From positions 1-64,000 of the forward strand of contig NW_005179170.1 in assembly GCF_000350225.1 (NCBI RefSeq): a DNA stretch of 64,000 nucleotides. Reading direction: 5' to 3'. Positions 10,568 to 20,700 of the stretch are shown here, one piece after another (the stretch's first letter is position 1; each line of letters starts with the position of its first letter). This DNA comes from Chondrus crispus (lineage: Eukaryota; Rhodophyta; Florideophyceae; Gigartinales; Gigartinaceae). Below the pieces are notes generated by a model. The model did no database searches and was not told the DNA's origin. It saw only the letters and a list, made by a program, of their open reading frames with translations. A program made the translations under genes and the position numbers.

Positions 10568-10610
10568 AAAATCACAAATCTACAGACATCTGTAGATTTG
10601 TGATTTTGGC
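10565..10610. repeat. Perfect hairpin, 22-bp arms, 2-nt loop
   Basis: From 10565 (GCCAAAATCACAAATC...) to 10610 the sequence is self-complementary except for a CA loop at 10587-10588. One of several such structures in the window. Confidence 0.95.
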
Positions 10611-11420
10611 TAAGTCAGGAATGTGAAAAAGGCAGCACCACCCTCGTTTCATTGACTCGTTTCATTGACTCATGCATTAGCCGTGCCCGTATTGTCCAGC
10701 ACAGTACGAAGGGCACTGTACAGTAGTAGGAATGTCAAGCTTTGCAAGGGCTGTGGCGGGATTGTACGGTTGTAAATATCTCATGTGCCGGATAGTCGTT
10801 GCTCCTTCCCCTACATCTAAAAGCCTAAAATGTGGGGAATGTTAATCAGGATGAGGGTAGGAAGAAACTTTGTTGCAGATGATATGTATGAGTACAGCCG
10901 ACGTCCCTCTGTTCGTGGAAGCGAGCTACGATGGTGAGTAGATGTGTGCCACGCAGGGTTGCAAACCCATCGTTTGCATAACGATGAGTACATCCAATCA
11001 GATTGGGGCTGGGCACCCATAGACACCAATAGTCAGTTCCTAATAGCATTCGCTTGCTTACCCCCCCATATCATCATACTAAACTTTACCCATCATGCCA
11101 GATTCGGCGTCACCCAGCATCGCCCTTGCCCTCCCATCTCAGCACACGGGACTGGCACCATCATGAACGCGACCCTTTTAACCTCACCACTAATTACAAA
11201 CCAGGTCATCTGCAGCTCGAGTACCGTAGCACCTGCGTAAACACCAAAAGGATCGTTGAATCCCTCTGGTAGACATACACTCTCGACATCCACCCCTTGC
11301 ATACATGCTCCACACCAAGCCATCGTCGCCCAGCTTGCGCAAACTCGCGCCACATTGGCTTTGGTGCTTCCCAACGCTGCTCACCAACCTCGTTCCCTTT
11401 CCTCTACCCTACGGTTGAAC

Positions 11421-12182
11421 ATGGTGCCAATGGGGCATGCCCTTGTATGCCTCGCATTTCTCGTCCATCTATCGTTGTCGTTCTCCCATCCCCTGCCCTC
11501 TGCCCACGCCCTGCTCTTCCTCTCTCCCTCGACCTTGCTTGCTTCCCTAACCCCATCCTTCAACAGGAACAGGATCACCCCCGGCATATCCCAATCGCTC
11601 AGCCAGAACTATCTCCACCTAACCCTCCCTCCGCTCCCCATCAACCGCCTTCACGTCAGCGCTACCCTCTTACAGCCTTCGCGCATGCTTCACGTCGTCC
11701 TTCAACCAAAATGCGCAGTCCAAACATGCCCCCCCGACGTCACCCACGTCCTGCATCTCGCCGCCCCCGTCGATTCCGCCACCCGCGTCCGCATCCTTCT
11801 TTCGCGGGTACTGCACAACTCCACTGCTGTCCGCCTCGACCTCACACTGCTCGAACCGGCCCTCCATGCCGCTGTGGAGCGATGCGCCGGAGGGAAGGCT
11901 TGCCTCGCACATGAAGTCCGGAAGCGGTGTGGGAGGACGTGGAACTTGAGTCGATGTGGACCGCAGTGTGTCGTCGATACCATGAGAAGATGTGTGGGGG
12001 AGGTGCGAGGGGTTGAAAGGTGGGCAAAGCTCGTGTTTGGACTTTTCTTGGCTGCTGCTAGTGCCGCTGTGCTTATGGTTTTTGTCTTTGGCATGTGCGT
12101 GGCTGTGTTGACTTTGCCGGGCGAAATGATGGCTGCGGTGAATGAGATCATCGATTTCTTCGCCAAACGAAACGGATCATAA
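11421..12182 (+). CDS. Unknown protein with signal peptide and C-terminal TM
   Basis: Encodes 253 aa from ATG 11421. The N-terminus has a hydrophobic run typical of a signal peptide (ALVCLAFLVHLSLSF) ending near a small-residue site (PSAHA). A second hydrophobic span at about residues 204-232 (LFLAAASAAVLMVFVFGM) precedes a 21-residue tail. The lumenal part has paired cysteines (CAVQTCP; then RCAGGKACL, KRCG, SRCGPQC, RRCV), so a disulphide-rich, single-pass type I membrane protein is likely. The frame is open upstream to 11256, but starting at 11421 places the signal peptide at the N-terminus. I recognise no family; the Cys pattern is not one I can name. It could be a surface or secretory-pathway protein. 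Confidence 0.6.
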   Translation: MVPMGHALVCLAFLVHLSLSFSHPLPSAHALLFLSPSTLLASLTPSFNRNRITPGISQSLSQNYLHLTLPPLPINRLHVSATLLQPSRMLHVVLQPKCAVQTCPPDVTHVLHLAAPVDSATRVRILLSRVLHNSTAVRLDLTLLEPALHAAVERCAGGKACLAHEVRKRCGRTWNLSRCGPQCVVDTMRRCVGEVRGVERWAKLVFGLFLAAASAAVLMVFVFGMCVAVLTLPGEMMAAVNEIIDFFAKRNGS

Positions 12183-12616
12183 CTTCTCTGTTGCTGGGCA
12201 CGGCTGAATCCTTGTATGAGTTATCGCAGCGATTCTGTCCGAATTCATTTATGTCGCGCCTTGAATAGCGTTAGAATTCGACCACAGAGAGCTTTGCATG
12301 GGAAAGTTTGGCGCAGTACAGTATGGTTTTTACAGGGGCATAAAGAGAGCAGAGGAATTCTGCAATTCCCAACCAACAGGCCTTCATTTTTTTGTAGTTC
12401 TTGTCAAGCGCTGTAGAACGAAGAGCATTTCTGTTGTCCACTTGGATTCGTCTGCTCAACCACGAGACAAACAAATCCTACGCGCGTGTATCTCCAGGTA
12501 ATTTGTGTATACAAAGAGTAATGGGCTGCGCGCAGTTTTTCTGCTATGTCAGGTGAACGAAAAAACAAACAAACAAACAAATCTTCCCCTTGTCACGCAT
12601 TGGCTTCCAATTCTAT
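12183..12616. other. 3'-to-3' spacer
   Basis: Spacer between the convergent genes ending at 12182 (+) and 12617 (-). AT-rich, with an (AAAC)n-like run near 12561-12581; nothing else recognised. Confidence 0.5.
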
Positions 12617-14788
12617 TCAGGGTTCCCAACCGACCACGGGAAGACCCGCCACTTCTGTAGCACCGGCACCCAGAGGACCCCATTCCCTTTCCAGTGGTTT
12701 TTGGTCACCTCTTTCTTTCTCATCCATCTGAAGAGTTCGAACTTCAGTATCTTCTGTGTTTGGGTATAAAAGGAGGTATTTGCCTTCTCCCTCGTAACTT
12801 AACACGTAAGCCTCGTACACAACTTTGCATTCACCGTCAAATATCTCCTTTGACTTTTCGTTTGCTTCAGCAGAGTCGTATTCGCCGTTCCACAATACGT
12901 ACAGTCGATTGCCAAGCATACCCTGTGCAATCCATGGTTCGTCTTCTCGTGAAAGCAGATTCCACTCTCGATACTTGAGCTGCACCACCTCCACACAGTG
13001 ATCACTCAAGTATACCACCAAGTGCTCATTCTTTTCCGGATTGAAGCCAAGCACCAGTGCGGTATATACGAGTTCGCTCTCCGGCCAAACAATCTTTAGG
13101 CACCGCCCACAAATTTCCGGACCAGCCGAATCACCTCTGATGGGCGGTGATCTCGCCTCCAGTTTCTTCTTCGGTCTGCTATCAGACAGTGTCAAGACGT
13201 TGCGCCTCCGCTTGGATCGTCCCGCGGCAGCGCCTGGATCCTCTTTTGCAATAGGGGTGCGGCTTAGGACATGCACCTCGTCATCTGCGAGAACAGTGTG
13301 ATTACTTCTCGTCAGCTTCACTTTCAAATTGCCGCCTTTGTTATCGCAGAAGGCCACAAAGTGCTTGTCAAGCCCGGGCAAATAAGCTTCCACAAACGCT
13401 TTTCGGGGTTCGTTCCCGTCCCCGAGGTCTAGGGAAATGTAATCCCCAACCTGGGATTTCGACTCTCCAGCTCCCTCCACCTTTTCTTCAGAGGCCCAGC
13501 CCAACTTCTCGTCATCCGATGCTGTGTCGTTATCTCCTCCTTCCTCATCTTCGAATAGCGGAGGATAGAGTGACGCAGGGACCGGACGCGAGGACTTTCC
13601 AGATTTTTTGCCTGCAGACCTCGGCTCCAGGGGGTCGTCGCGTGTGTCTTGGGTGCCGATGCTGCCTTCACCCTTAGCCCTGCCCCCTGTCTTTTCTAGT
13701 GGGACAGCGTTCGGTGAGCCATCAGGACTCACTTCCACACTGGTGCCAGGCTCAGGCTTATCAAATCCAGTATCGATGTCTACGGATACATTCTTCTTGT
13801 CCATCACGACGTCCCTCATCGCGTCAACAACCAAATCCTTTGTTCCGGAGGCGCGATACTTCCTGTCGGCTCGCTTCTGACCCACGACAGCAGGCGGAAC
13901 AACTACATCCGCGGCGCCAGCCTCCTCTGCTGCCTTGGTGACGCGTCCGATAGTCTCGGACAAAGAGGGTGGTAAATCTTTCTTCACGACGGGTTCTTTT
14001 TCGTCTTGCTCGTCTGCATCATCGCTGACGTCGTCCTGCTCCGCCTTTGTGGGTTCGTAATCGTCGCCCCCGGCGCCGTCCTGCTCGTCGTCCTGGATAG
14101 AGCGAGTGCCTGAACGGCGCAACTGTTGCGGAAGAGCAGACTTGGACCCGGGGCCCGAGCGGGATTCCATCTCCTCCATGACCGGGTCCTCCGGTTGCTG
14201 CGGCGGCGTCTCGATGTTGTAGTCGACGTGGGCGAGATCGACAGTGGCGAGGTACTCGTTCGCCAAGTAGATGACGCGGTAGAACTGGCTGGGAGTCGAA
14301 TCTCCCTTGGGCCGTGGCGGGGAGCAGACCTCATTTGGCTGGGGCTCATAGTCGATGCTAGCAAAGACGATAACGGAGAACTTGTGGGCGGACTTCTCCC
14401 TAGGATCGCGCATGAAATCAAACCAAGACGCAGCGGGGGGCTTGGCGTCGGGGAGAAACTCGATGGTCTTCCCGACGAGGGGATCCTTCGGGGAATCGGC
14501 GAGACGGAAGTCACGTTGAGCAGGCCCGATGCCAAGGTCGACAGACTCGACGGACTCATCCTCGAGGTAAATGAGCTTGTGCTTGCGGGCACGAGGGTGA
14601 AAGCCAACGACGAGCGCGGGGTAGTAGTTTCCGTCGGACGGCCACAAGACGGAGATCGCCTTGCCTACGAGGGCGAGGCCGTCTGGCTCGGACCAGAAGG
14701 TGACGTCATGGGGAGTGGCGGCACGAGCGGAAGCCTTCCGACGCGAGGGAGGAGCATCCGAGACTTGACGCGAGCGCGTCTTCGGCAT
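12617..14788 (-). CDS. Multi-Tudor-like domain protein
   Basis: Encodes 723 aa from ATG 14786-14788, chosen because the basic MPKTRSR start directly precedes the first domain. A module of the form VGKxIxVLWPxDxxYYxAxVxGF(x)nKLIYxDxxxExVDL is seen at about residues 41-86. Related copies start near residue 103 (LVGKTIEFLP ... RVIYLANEYLATVDL), near 450 (VGDYISLDLG), near 560 (CGRCLKIVWPESELVYTALVLGF) and at the C-terminus (LGNRLYVLWNGEYD ... YLLLYPN). These look like Tudor-like beta-barrels with aromatic positions (W, Y, F) suited to methyl-lysine or methyl-arginine binding. The central 250 residues are acidic, low-complexity and probably disordered, with nuclear-type basic patches. Likely a chromatin reader or scaffold in the nucleus. 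Domain assignment is by pattern, not by search. Confidence 0.7.
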   Translation of the reverse strand: MPKTRSRQVSDAPPSRRKASARAATPHDVTFWSEPDGLALVGKAISVLWPSDGNYYPALVVGFHPRARKHKLIYLEDESVESVDLGIGPAQRDFRLADSPKDPLVGKTIEFLPDAKPPAASWFDFMRDPREKSAHKFSVIVFASIDYEPQPNEVCSPPRPKGDSTPSQFYRVIYLANEYLATVDLAHVDYNIETPPQQPEDPVMEEMESRSGPGSKSALPQQLRRSGTRSIQDDEQDGAGGDDYEPTKAEQDDVSDDADEQDEKEPVVKKDLPPSLSETIGRVTKAAEEAGAADVVVPPAVVGQKRADRKYRASGTKDLVVDAMRDVVMDKKNVSVDIDTGFDKPEPGTSVEVSPDGSPNAVPLEKTGGRAKGEGSIGTQDTRDDPLEPRSAGKKSGKSSRPVPASLYPPLFEDEEGGDNDTASDDEKLGWASEEKVEGAGESKSQVGDYISLDLGDGNEPRKAFVEAYLPGLDKHFVAFCDNKGGNLKVKLTRSNHTVLADDEVHVLSRTPIAKEDPGAAAGRSKRRRNVLTLSDSRPKKKLEARSPPIRGDSAGPEICGRCLKIVWPESELVYTALVLGFNPEKNEHLVVYLSDHCVEVVQLKYREWNLLSREDEPWIAQGMLGNRLYVLWNGEYDSAEANEKSKEIFDGECKVVYEAYVLSYEGEGKYLLLYPNTEDTEVRTLQMDEKERGDQKPLEREWGPLGAGATEVAGLPVVGWEP

Positions 14789-15848
14789 GATGGCGACGGG
14801 ATCGGAGCGAGGTGGACGGGTGGGGCTCGGTGTGAAACGGTAACGCAGACGGTAGGATACATATCTAGAGCCAAACGGAAAAGTCGGAGAAGGGCAGGGG
14901 ATGGCGCCAGAGGCGACCTTGGAGGATAGGCCAATGGAGTAAAGACAAGTACACGGATCTGGTCGTAGCAGGCTGCTTGATCTGGCCAATGGGAAGGGTG
15001 AGTTATGCGGCTCAACGGCTCGCGGGGATGTTGTTTTTTGGTTACTTTTCAAGACGGCGATTGGGCGGGAATTTTAACTCATGGGGTCTGTAGTTCAGTT
15101 CTGAACTCGAACCCAGGAGGCCTAGCTGGAAGGGAATCGTTTACTCTTTAACAGGTCGGTGTGGGTGCATGGAATCACTGCTTTCCTCGAACGACCTGAC
15201 GATCAAGTAGGATCTGTCAATATAAGCCCCTCCGCCGGCGGGTGGCAGAGGCTGGATGGCATTCCTAATTTCTAATAATTTTTGGGTGTACACAATTCCC
15301 TAATTTATTTTAGAATTTTAGTCCGGACTGTGCACGCCGGCGGTGCTCGCTCCATCCGCCACACCATAGGTCGGCTGTATAAGAAACGTAACGACCAAGT
15401 CTGTAGTCTCGGTAAGCCTACGCTTTTCGTTGACTCCAGCTCTGGCACCCCCCTCCCTTTTTTTCCCTTCTACTTTCCCTATCGTTTACCGCTACCTACT
15501 CTTTCCACGATTATCACACACCCCTTTCTCTGCCTACCTTGATCGCTGCGGTTGTAGTGATACAGAGACACAACCGAACCAGCCAACCTACACATGCACC
15601 GTGCAGACAAAACGCACACAGATTTCAATTCCGCCAGGTCAATATCCACAGCCCTATGAATAGCGCACCGAATGTTAAAGAGAAAGACGAGCGGGGATCT
15701 GAGGGCTGAAATCATTCAAGCTACAAGCATCCTCACAAACACAAAGCCGCTTACGGGGGATGAGGATGTGCCGAGCGGATCTCAATACTGTGAAAGTATG
15801 CAATTGTCCATTCTGGTGTCTGCGGTGCCTGTGTGCAATGCGGCGCAT

Positions 15849-15908
15849 GGAGATTGCTCCTGTCGCGTTGGCCGTTACGGAGATTGCTCCCGTCGTGTTG
15901 GCCGTTTC
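15849..15908 (+). repeat. 30-bp tandem duplication
   Basis: Two copies of a unit beginning GGAGATTGCTCC and ending GTTGGCCGTT differ at three positions. Recent local duplication in non-coding DNA. Confidence 0.85.
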
Positions 15909-16476
15909 AAAGATGCGATAAAACTAACGGCACCACGGGAAAAGACGCCGCACTGTATACTGTAACCGGATACATCAATTCCTCGCTGGTCCTGATTCCA
16001 TTACTGTACCAGCATCTATCTACAGAAGTGCTGTAAACTTTACATGCATGTGTACGGCAGTGGACACCATGCATCCGCAGAACGCATTACAGTACTCTCA
16101 CAATCCACACGTGTGAGACGGAAGTACTGTACACGTGTAGCAGTGTACACGTTTCGTACACTCAGGGCGGACGTGCACTTCCAAGTCATTTAATTCTTAC
16201 ATCCAGTAATTCCCTGACACGTGCTGTCGCGGAGTGCTGGCACTCTGCCTACTTGCATTTCGACGTCTACCTTGCAGCCAGTGGCGGTCGTGGCTCCAGG
16301 TCAGCGAATGTCTCACGGTTTTCTCCCGTTTGTGATGGCTATGATCGGCTTCAAGATCCAAAGCGCAAAATAGGAAGCTGCAAGAAGTTTTAATGTTTTA
16401 TGTTCATTGGCCACGTCCGCCCCTGCTCCGCTTCAATTTTCGCGTTCCCCACAATGAAGTTAAGCTCATTCATTCC

Positions 16477-16494
16477 TATAAATCATATAAAAGA
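16477..16494 (+). promoter_or_regulatory. TATA-like element upstream of the transporter gene
   Basis: TATAAAT (16477) and ATATAAAAG (from 16486) sit about 180 bp before the chosen ATG, in an AT-rich stretch within otherwise mixed sequence. A plausible core promoter element; position relative to the transcription start is unknown. Confidence 0.3.
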
Positions 16495-16662
16495 TTCCAA
16501 TATTATTATGATCGCTGTTTCACTGACGCCATCGCCTCTGTTACCGCAAATGCAGTTTATGCTTATCGTCCGCCCTCCTCCGTGCCCTTACACTTCGTTG
16601 CTCAAACACGGCGTCCCCCCTGTCGCATGCCCCTCTCCTTGTCGCCGTCGCCACCCCCCACC

Positions 16663-17703
16663 ATGACCGCCGAGCCGCCTCCGTCTTCCGAAAACCCTGA
16701 CGCCATGCGCGACTCCTCCCTCCGCGTCCGTCTTCTGGACGAAAAGCCCTCGGCCGACGCCAAGCCTCCGACCGACACCGAGGTCCGTCGCACTGTCCTC
16801 GTCTCCCTCGCCGTCTGCTCGTTTTACATCGTCATTTCCTCCTCCATGGTCTTTGTCAACAAGGCCCTCTCCTACACCTACCATTTCAAAACCACAAATG
16901 TTCTCCTCCTCTTCCAGATGCTCTTTACTGTGGCCCTCCTCCGGTTTCTCCGAGATGTCCTTCACCTCATCGATTTTGCAAACTTTGACCTTGTAACAGC
17001 CAGGCAAGTGGCCCCCGTCAGTATTTTCTATTCCCTCAATGCAGCTGTTGCGCTCGTCGCCCTGCGCGAGCTTTCTGTTCCGAGCTATACGCTGATCAAG
17101 CGCCTCGCCCCGCTTCTCACCGTCTTTCTGGAGGCTCTGCTTTTACACAGATTTGCAACCCGGGCTATCGTCATATCCCTTCTCGTCATGTCATCGGGTA
17201 CCGTTCTCGCTGCCAATGCAGACCTTTCAAGTTCTAATTTTGCTTGGCTTCTGGGCTTCGCTTCCTGCTTCTTCCAGGCACTGTACCTTACATTTGTCAA
17301 GCGATCCGGCGTGGATACAGGCATGAACTCCTTTGGCATCCTCTACTACCACAGCATTCTTTCCTTGCCATGCATTAGCTGCATTGCTCTTGCTGTCGGC
17401 GAGATCTCTCCTGCACTAGCTTTTGAAAACTGGACTTCCCCATCCTTCTTGGTCGTACTTGTCGCTTCATTGTTCATGGGCTTGTTACTGAACTATGCTC
17501 TCTTCCTCTGCACGGAGCTCACTTCACCAACTAGTACGGTCGTATCTGGACAAGTTAAGGCCATGGCCCAAACTGCTATAGGCACGTTTACGTTCGGCGG
17601 TGTCGACATGAATTCGCGCTACCTCGCTGGCACCATGCTCAACATTACAGGTGGCTTCATGTATGCATTTGCCAAGCTCAGGTCGATACGAGAACGCTCA
17701 TAG
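16663..17703 (+). CDS. Nucleotide-sugar / triose-phosphate translocator family transporter
   Basis: Encodes 346 aa from ATG 16663, which sits in a strong CCACCATGA context; an ATG at 16627 adds only 12 residues. After a hydrophilic N-terminus of about 42 residues there are nine to ten hydrophobic segments. Family features include SSSMVFVNKALSY in TM1, the SVPSYTLIKRLAPLLTVFLE stretch mid-protein (compare the conserved VPxFTxLRRLxxLFT of SLC35D/GONST proteins), the FGILYYHSILSLPC segment and the final TMLNITGGFMYAFAK helix. It most resembles Golgi GDP-mannose or UDP-sugar transporters of the drug/metabolite superfamily, exchanging a nucleotide sugar for a nucleoside monophosphate. This would supply lumenal glycosyltransferases, for instance for cell-wall galactans or N-glycans. 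Substrate is not decided by the sequence. Confidence 0.88.
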   Translation: MTAEPPPSSENPDAMRDSSLRVRLLDEKPSADAKPPTDTEVRRTVLVSLAVCSFYIVISSSMVFVNKALSYTYHFKTTNVLLLFQMLFTVALLRFLRDVLHLIDFANFDLVTARQVAPVSIFYSLNAAVALVALRELSVPSYTLIKRLAPLLTVFLEALLLHRFATRAIVISLLVMSSGTVLAANADLSSSNFAWLLGFASCFFQALYLTFVKRSGVDTGMNSFGILYYHSILSLPCISCIALAVGEISPALAFENWTSPSFLVVLVASLFMGLLLNYALFLCTELTSPTSTVVSGQVKAMAQTAIGTFTFGGVDMNSRYLAGTMLNITGGFMYAFAKLRSIRERS

Positions 17704-20700
17704 TTGGCTGATCATATGTATGAACGTGTTCATTGTTGTTAACATCAAGAGTTTTTATTGTTGTGTCCTTGGGGATGTCTTTGTTTATTTTACTACATCC
17801 GCAAACAGTTTTGTGTACGGATAGTCTCGTTGTTGAGATTGTGGTCTACACGTTTTGACCTTGATCGCACGGAACATGCTGCGTCCACTAGCAATATTAC
17901 CCTAACTGCAAATCTGGTTGGTATATATGCCCTTGCTGCAAGCCGAATCTGTTGCTTGTTCGTCGGAAAGCATCCCGTTGCGATTTCCTACGGCAACAAC
18001 GCGAATGCCTGTCTTACTTCACGTGTCTAAGTTGATTCATGCCCGGTATGGCAGTGCCATAACCAGACCAGCCCACAAGCACCCCTTAATCTATAACACT
18101 AATCTAGTCTTCTGTCGTCATGCCACGAGAAGCCAGGTCTCAACGAAACGTGATGTAATATCGTGGATCCTCTGGACTGGTTTTTAAAAGCACATGTATA
18201 ACAAAAGAACGTTCAAGTCAATTAATGGCTACCCTTGGCAGCCATGGCTACCACTCGCAGGCACACGCAAACAGCTCAGGCGATATTTATAAAGCACATT
18301 ACGGCGACGCGCAGCTGACACCGTTGTCTGCAGATGACAGAATGTGACTCAGCCTCCCAGGAGGCCTACAGGTTACGAGTCAATGCTGTCGGCCATAAAA
18401 TGAATTTGTGAGGTTGCGAGAGACTTTGAAAGAATATTGCAAATGCTGTCTTGTTCTTCCTTCAGAAGATACGCTAGCGTGGAAGTTATAGAATGCTCGG
18501 CACTCTGAACCAAAAAATATTGGGAGGTGCGACTTAGTGTTTGGAATGGCCAAACTACATATCTGTATGAATCTCAAAGAATTGCGACATATCGAGAACG
18601 ACGGACCCCATTTTCGATGCAGTAAAGTGTCATTCGGACAGCACTCTCAATTGACATGTCGATCAAGCTATACTGAGGTTCAACCCTAACCGTCGTGAAA
18701 TTTGTTCCCTCGTGAGGCTGTTGTTGTGTGGGGCAAAGAACGTGTGAATATACTGTGCCTGCATTTTGCTATTGATGCACCCGTCAACAGTGCAGGAAAC
18801 AATGACGCATACCCTGTCGCCCGAGGGAGTTGTTAGAACGCCGGCAGAAGAGGTTTCGGGATTGCCCTTGTTTCCATTTGCTGGTCTATCACTCTGTAGA
18901 TGGTACAGACAAGATTTTCCTTTCACGACGCCCACTTGGCAACTAGTCATACATAAGCAGCTAATTGTTGGCCTGGCAGATGCTAGAGACAGACCGTTTG
19001 TGAGTCACAGAGTTGGACCTGTATCCACGCTGAAAGTCCATTGACAGGTTTTGTCCAGCGAGTAGTTTCCCTCAGTAGGACGGTCGCCATGCCATATATG
19101 TACAGTACAGTCGTGCACCACGTGAACTGCATGCGGTCATTACGCGGACCCTGTTGGCGTGCAGGTAGCGGAGGTATGCACTTGTCACCGAGAGGTCGAT
19201 CCTGCAATTCATTTATTTTGAAGTATGCTTAAATCGTGCCATGTGTTCTGTTTCATTCATCCTCATTGCGGTCGGGTGAGCCGGAAATTTGTGGCATATA
19301 CTGTTCCTTTGTAAGTGGCCCTATGCTATCATACAGAGCATCGCCANNNNNNNNNNNNNNNNNNNNNNNNNNNNNNNNNNNNNNNNNNNNNNNNNNNNNN
19401 NNNNNNNNNNNNNNNNNNNNNNNNNNNNNNNNNNNNNNNNNNNNNNGCTATCGGGGGTCCATTGTACTTACTGTACAGTAAATATAGACCTTGCCATTGG
19501 TATACCGTCTCATCCACAACATCACCATGTTGTGAATGAGATTGTATACAGGGAAAAGCTTCTCTACAAAATTTGAGATTACAAAAAAAATGTTGTTCGA
19601 AGAGCGAATGCTGCAGTATCTCCTTCTGGGGTGTCGAGGTCAATGGAAATGTTAGTTCTTGTTGTCGTGGCTCTCTGACGGTACCGTACAGTACTGGAGA
19701 AAAACCGAGAGAATCACATTACCACGGCACGTACCGTACACAGCAATGCAGCTGACGGCAGCTGTACGAGCCACTGTGTGTCCTGGGGACCGTGTACAAA
19801 ACGCAGAGGTTATGCCACAATGATGGATACGGACTAATTGTGCATGTTGTTCGTTTCTCGCAAGTGCGTTGTCTATCTTTACATACCGTTGTGCCTATGT
19901 AGAAGACTGCACTGGAAAGAAATCTCATGCTTCATTTCTTCGCGGTTTGCTGATAAACTTTAGGGCGAGACTTTTTCGAAGTCTTCCGCACACCCCAATG
20001 GATTTCACCCTAAACTTTATTGCTTCTGGGAAAGAACAACGCTTAATTTTCTTGTTTTGTCACTAGATAGGAGGAGTCACTTGTTACTGTATCCTTGTGA
20101 CGGGTCAGCAATATGGACTGCGCGGAATGCAGTCCATAGATGTCGCTTGTACTGCACAAGTAGTTAATGAATACATTTTGGAAGGCATTTGCAACCTATT
20201 GGCGCTGCCAGGCATCAACATTGCTGTACTGATATACTGTACCCTTGAAGGGTACACCATCATGATATCTTCTGCGGATTCCGGTAGGAGGCGGTTTACC
20301 CATGGGACTGTAAATTGCTCCCTAATAAATGATCAATAACAAACGCATCGATATTTCTTCGTCTGCGAAAGGTAGGTACTCTACCTTCACACTGGCCTCT
20401 GTACTCTGTACCACAGTGGATACACAACGATACTCATAGCATTATTATGAGTTCCATCATTGCGCTTGGCCTTGTCACGCGACCCGCCTCACAGGAACAG
20501 GCCTCAGTGAAATCGTGACGTCTCGCCACTGGAGTAGGCGCCCTGTTTCAGCGCCTTCTCAATAACTGCACACTACACGAATTCCCCTGACGTGGCCTCC
20601 TCTGGGAGAGTACTTCCCCGGCTTTACAAGATGTGAATCCCTACCTCGATATCGAGAGCATTTATTCAGGGTGTTACTGTAAACAGTAGTTTCAGGCTTA

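Larger units (their letters stand above)
10041..11420. other. Intergenic with stem-loops
   Basis: No supported gene. Contains two adjoining inverted repeats (listed separately at 10489-10567 and 10565-10610), a tandem TTTCATTGACTCG duplication near 10648-10672, and many CAGTACTGTA-type short palindromes. The last 150 bp are the 5' region of the next plus-strand gene. Confidence 0.5.
14789..16662. other. Divergent intergenic region
   Basis: Lies between the starts of the Tudor-like gene (-) and the transporter gene (+). The first 200 bp are probably the 5' leader or promoter of the former. An imperfect 30-bp tandem duplication lies at 15849-15908, and there is a TATA-like element near 16477. 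A short frame at 15672-15965 (97 aa) spans the duplication but shows no domain. ACGTGT/ACACGT palindromes cluster around 16105-16170. Confidence 0.5.

Noticed and set aside
14126-14929. Plus-strand open frame opposite the Tudor-like gene
   Set aside because: Antisense shadow of GC-rich coding sequence; the minus frame has repeated domain patterns.
18663-18995. Minus-strand Cys-containing frame
   Set aside because: Several cysteines but no recognised fold, no homologous neighbour and a short open length; not enough to call a gene.
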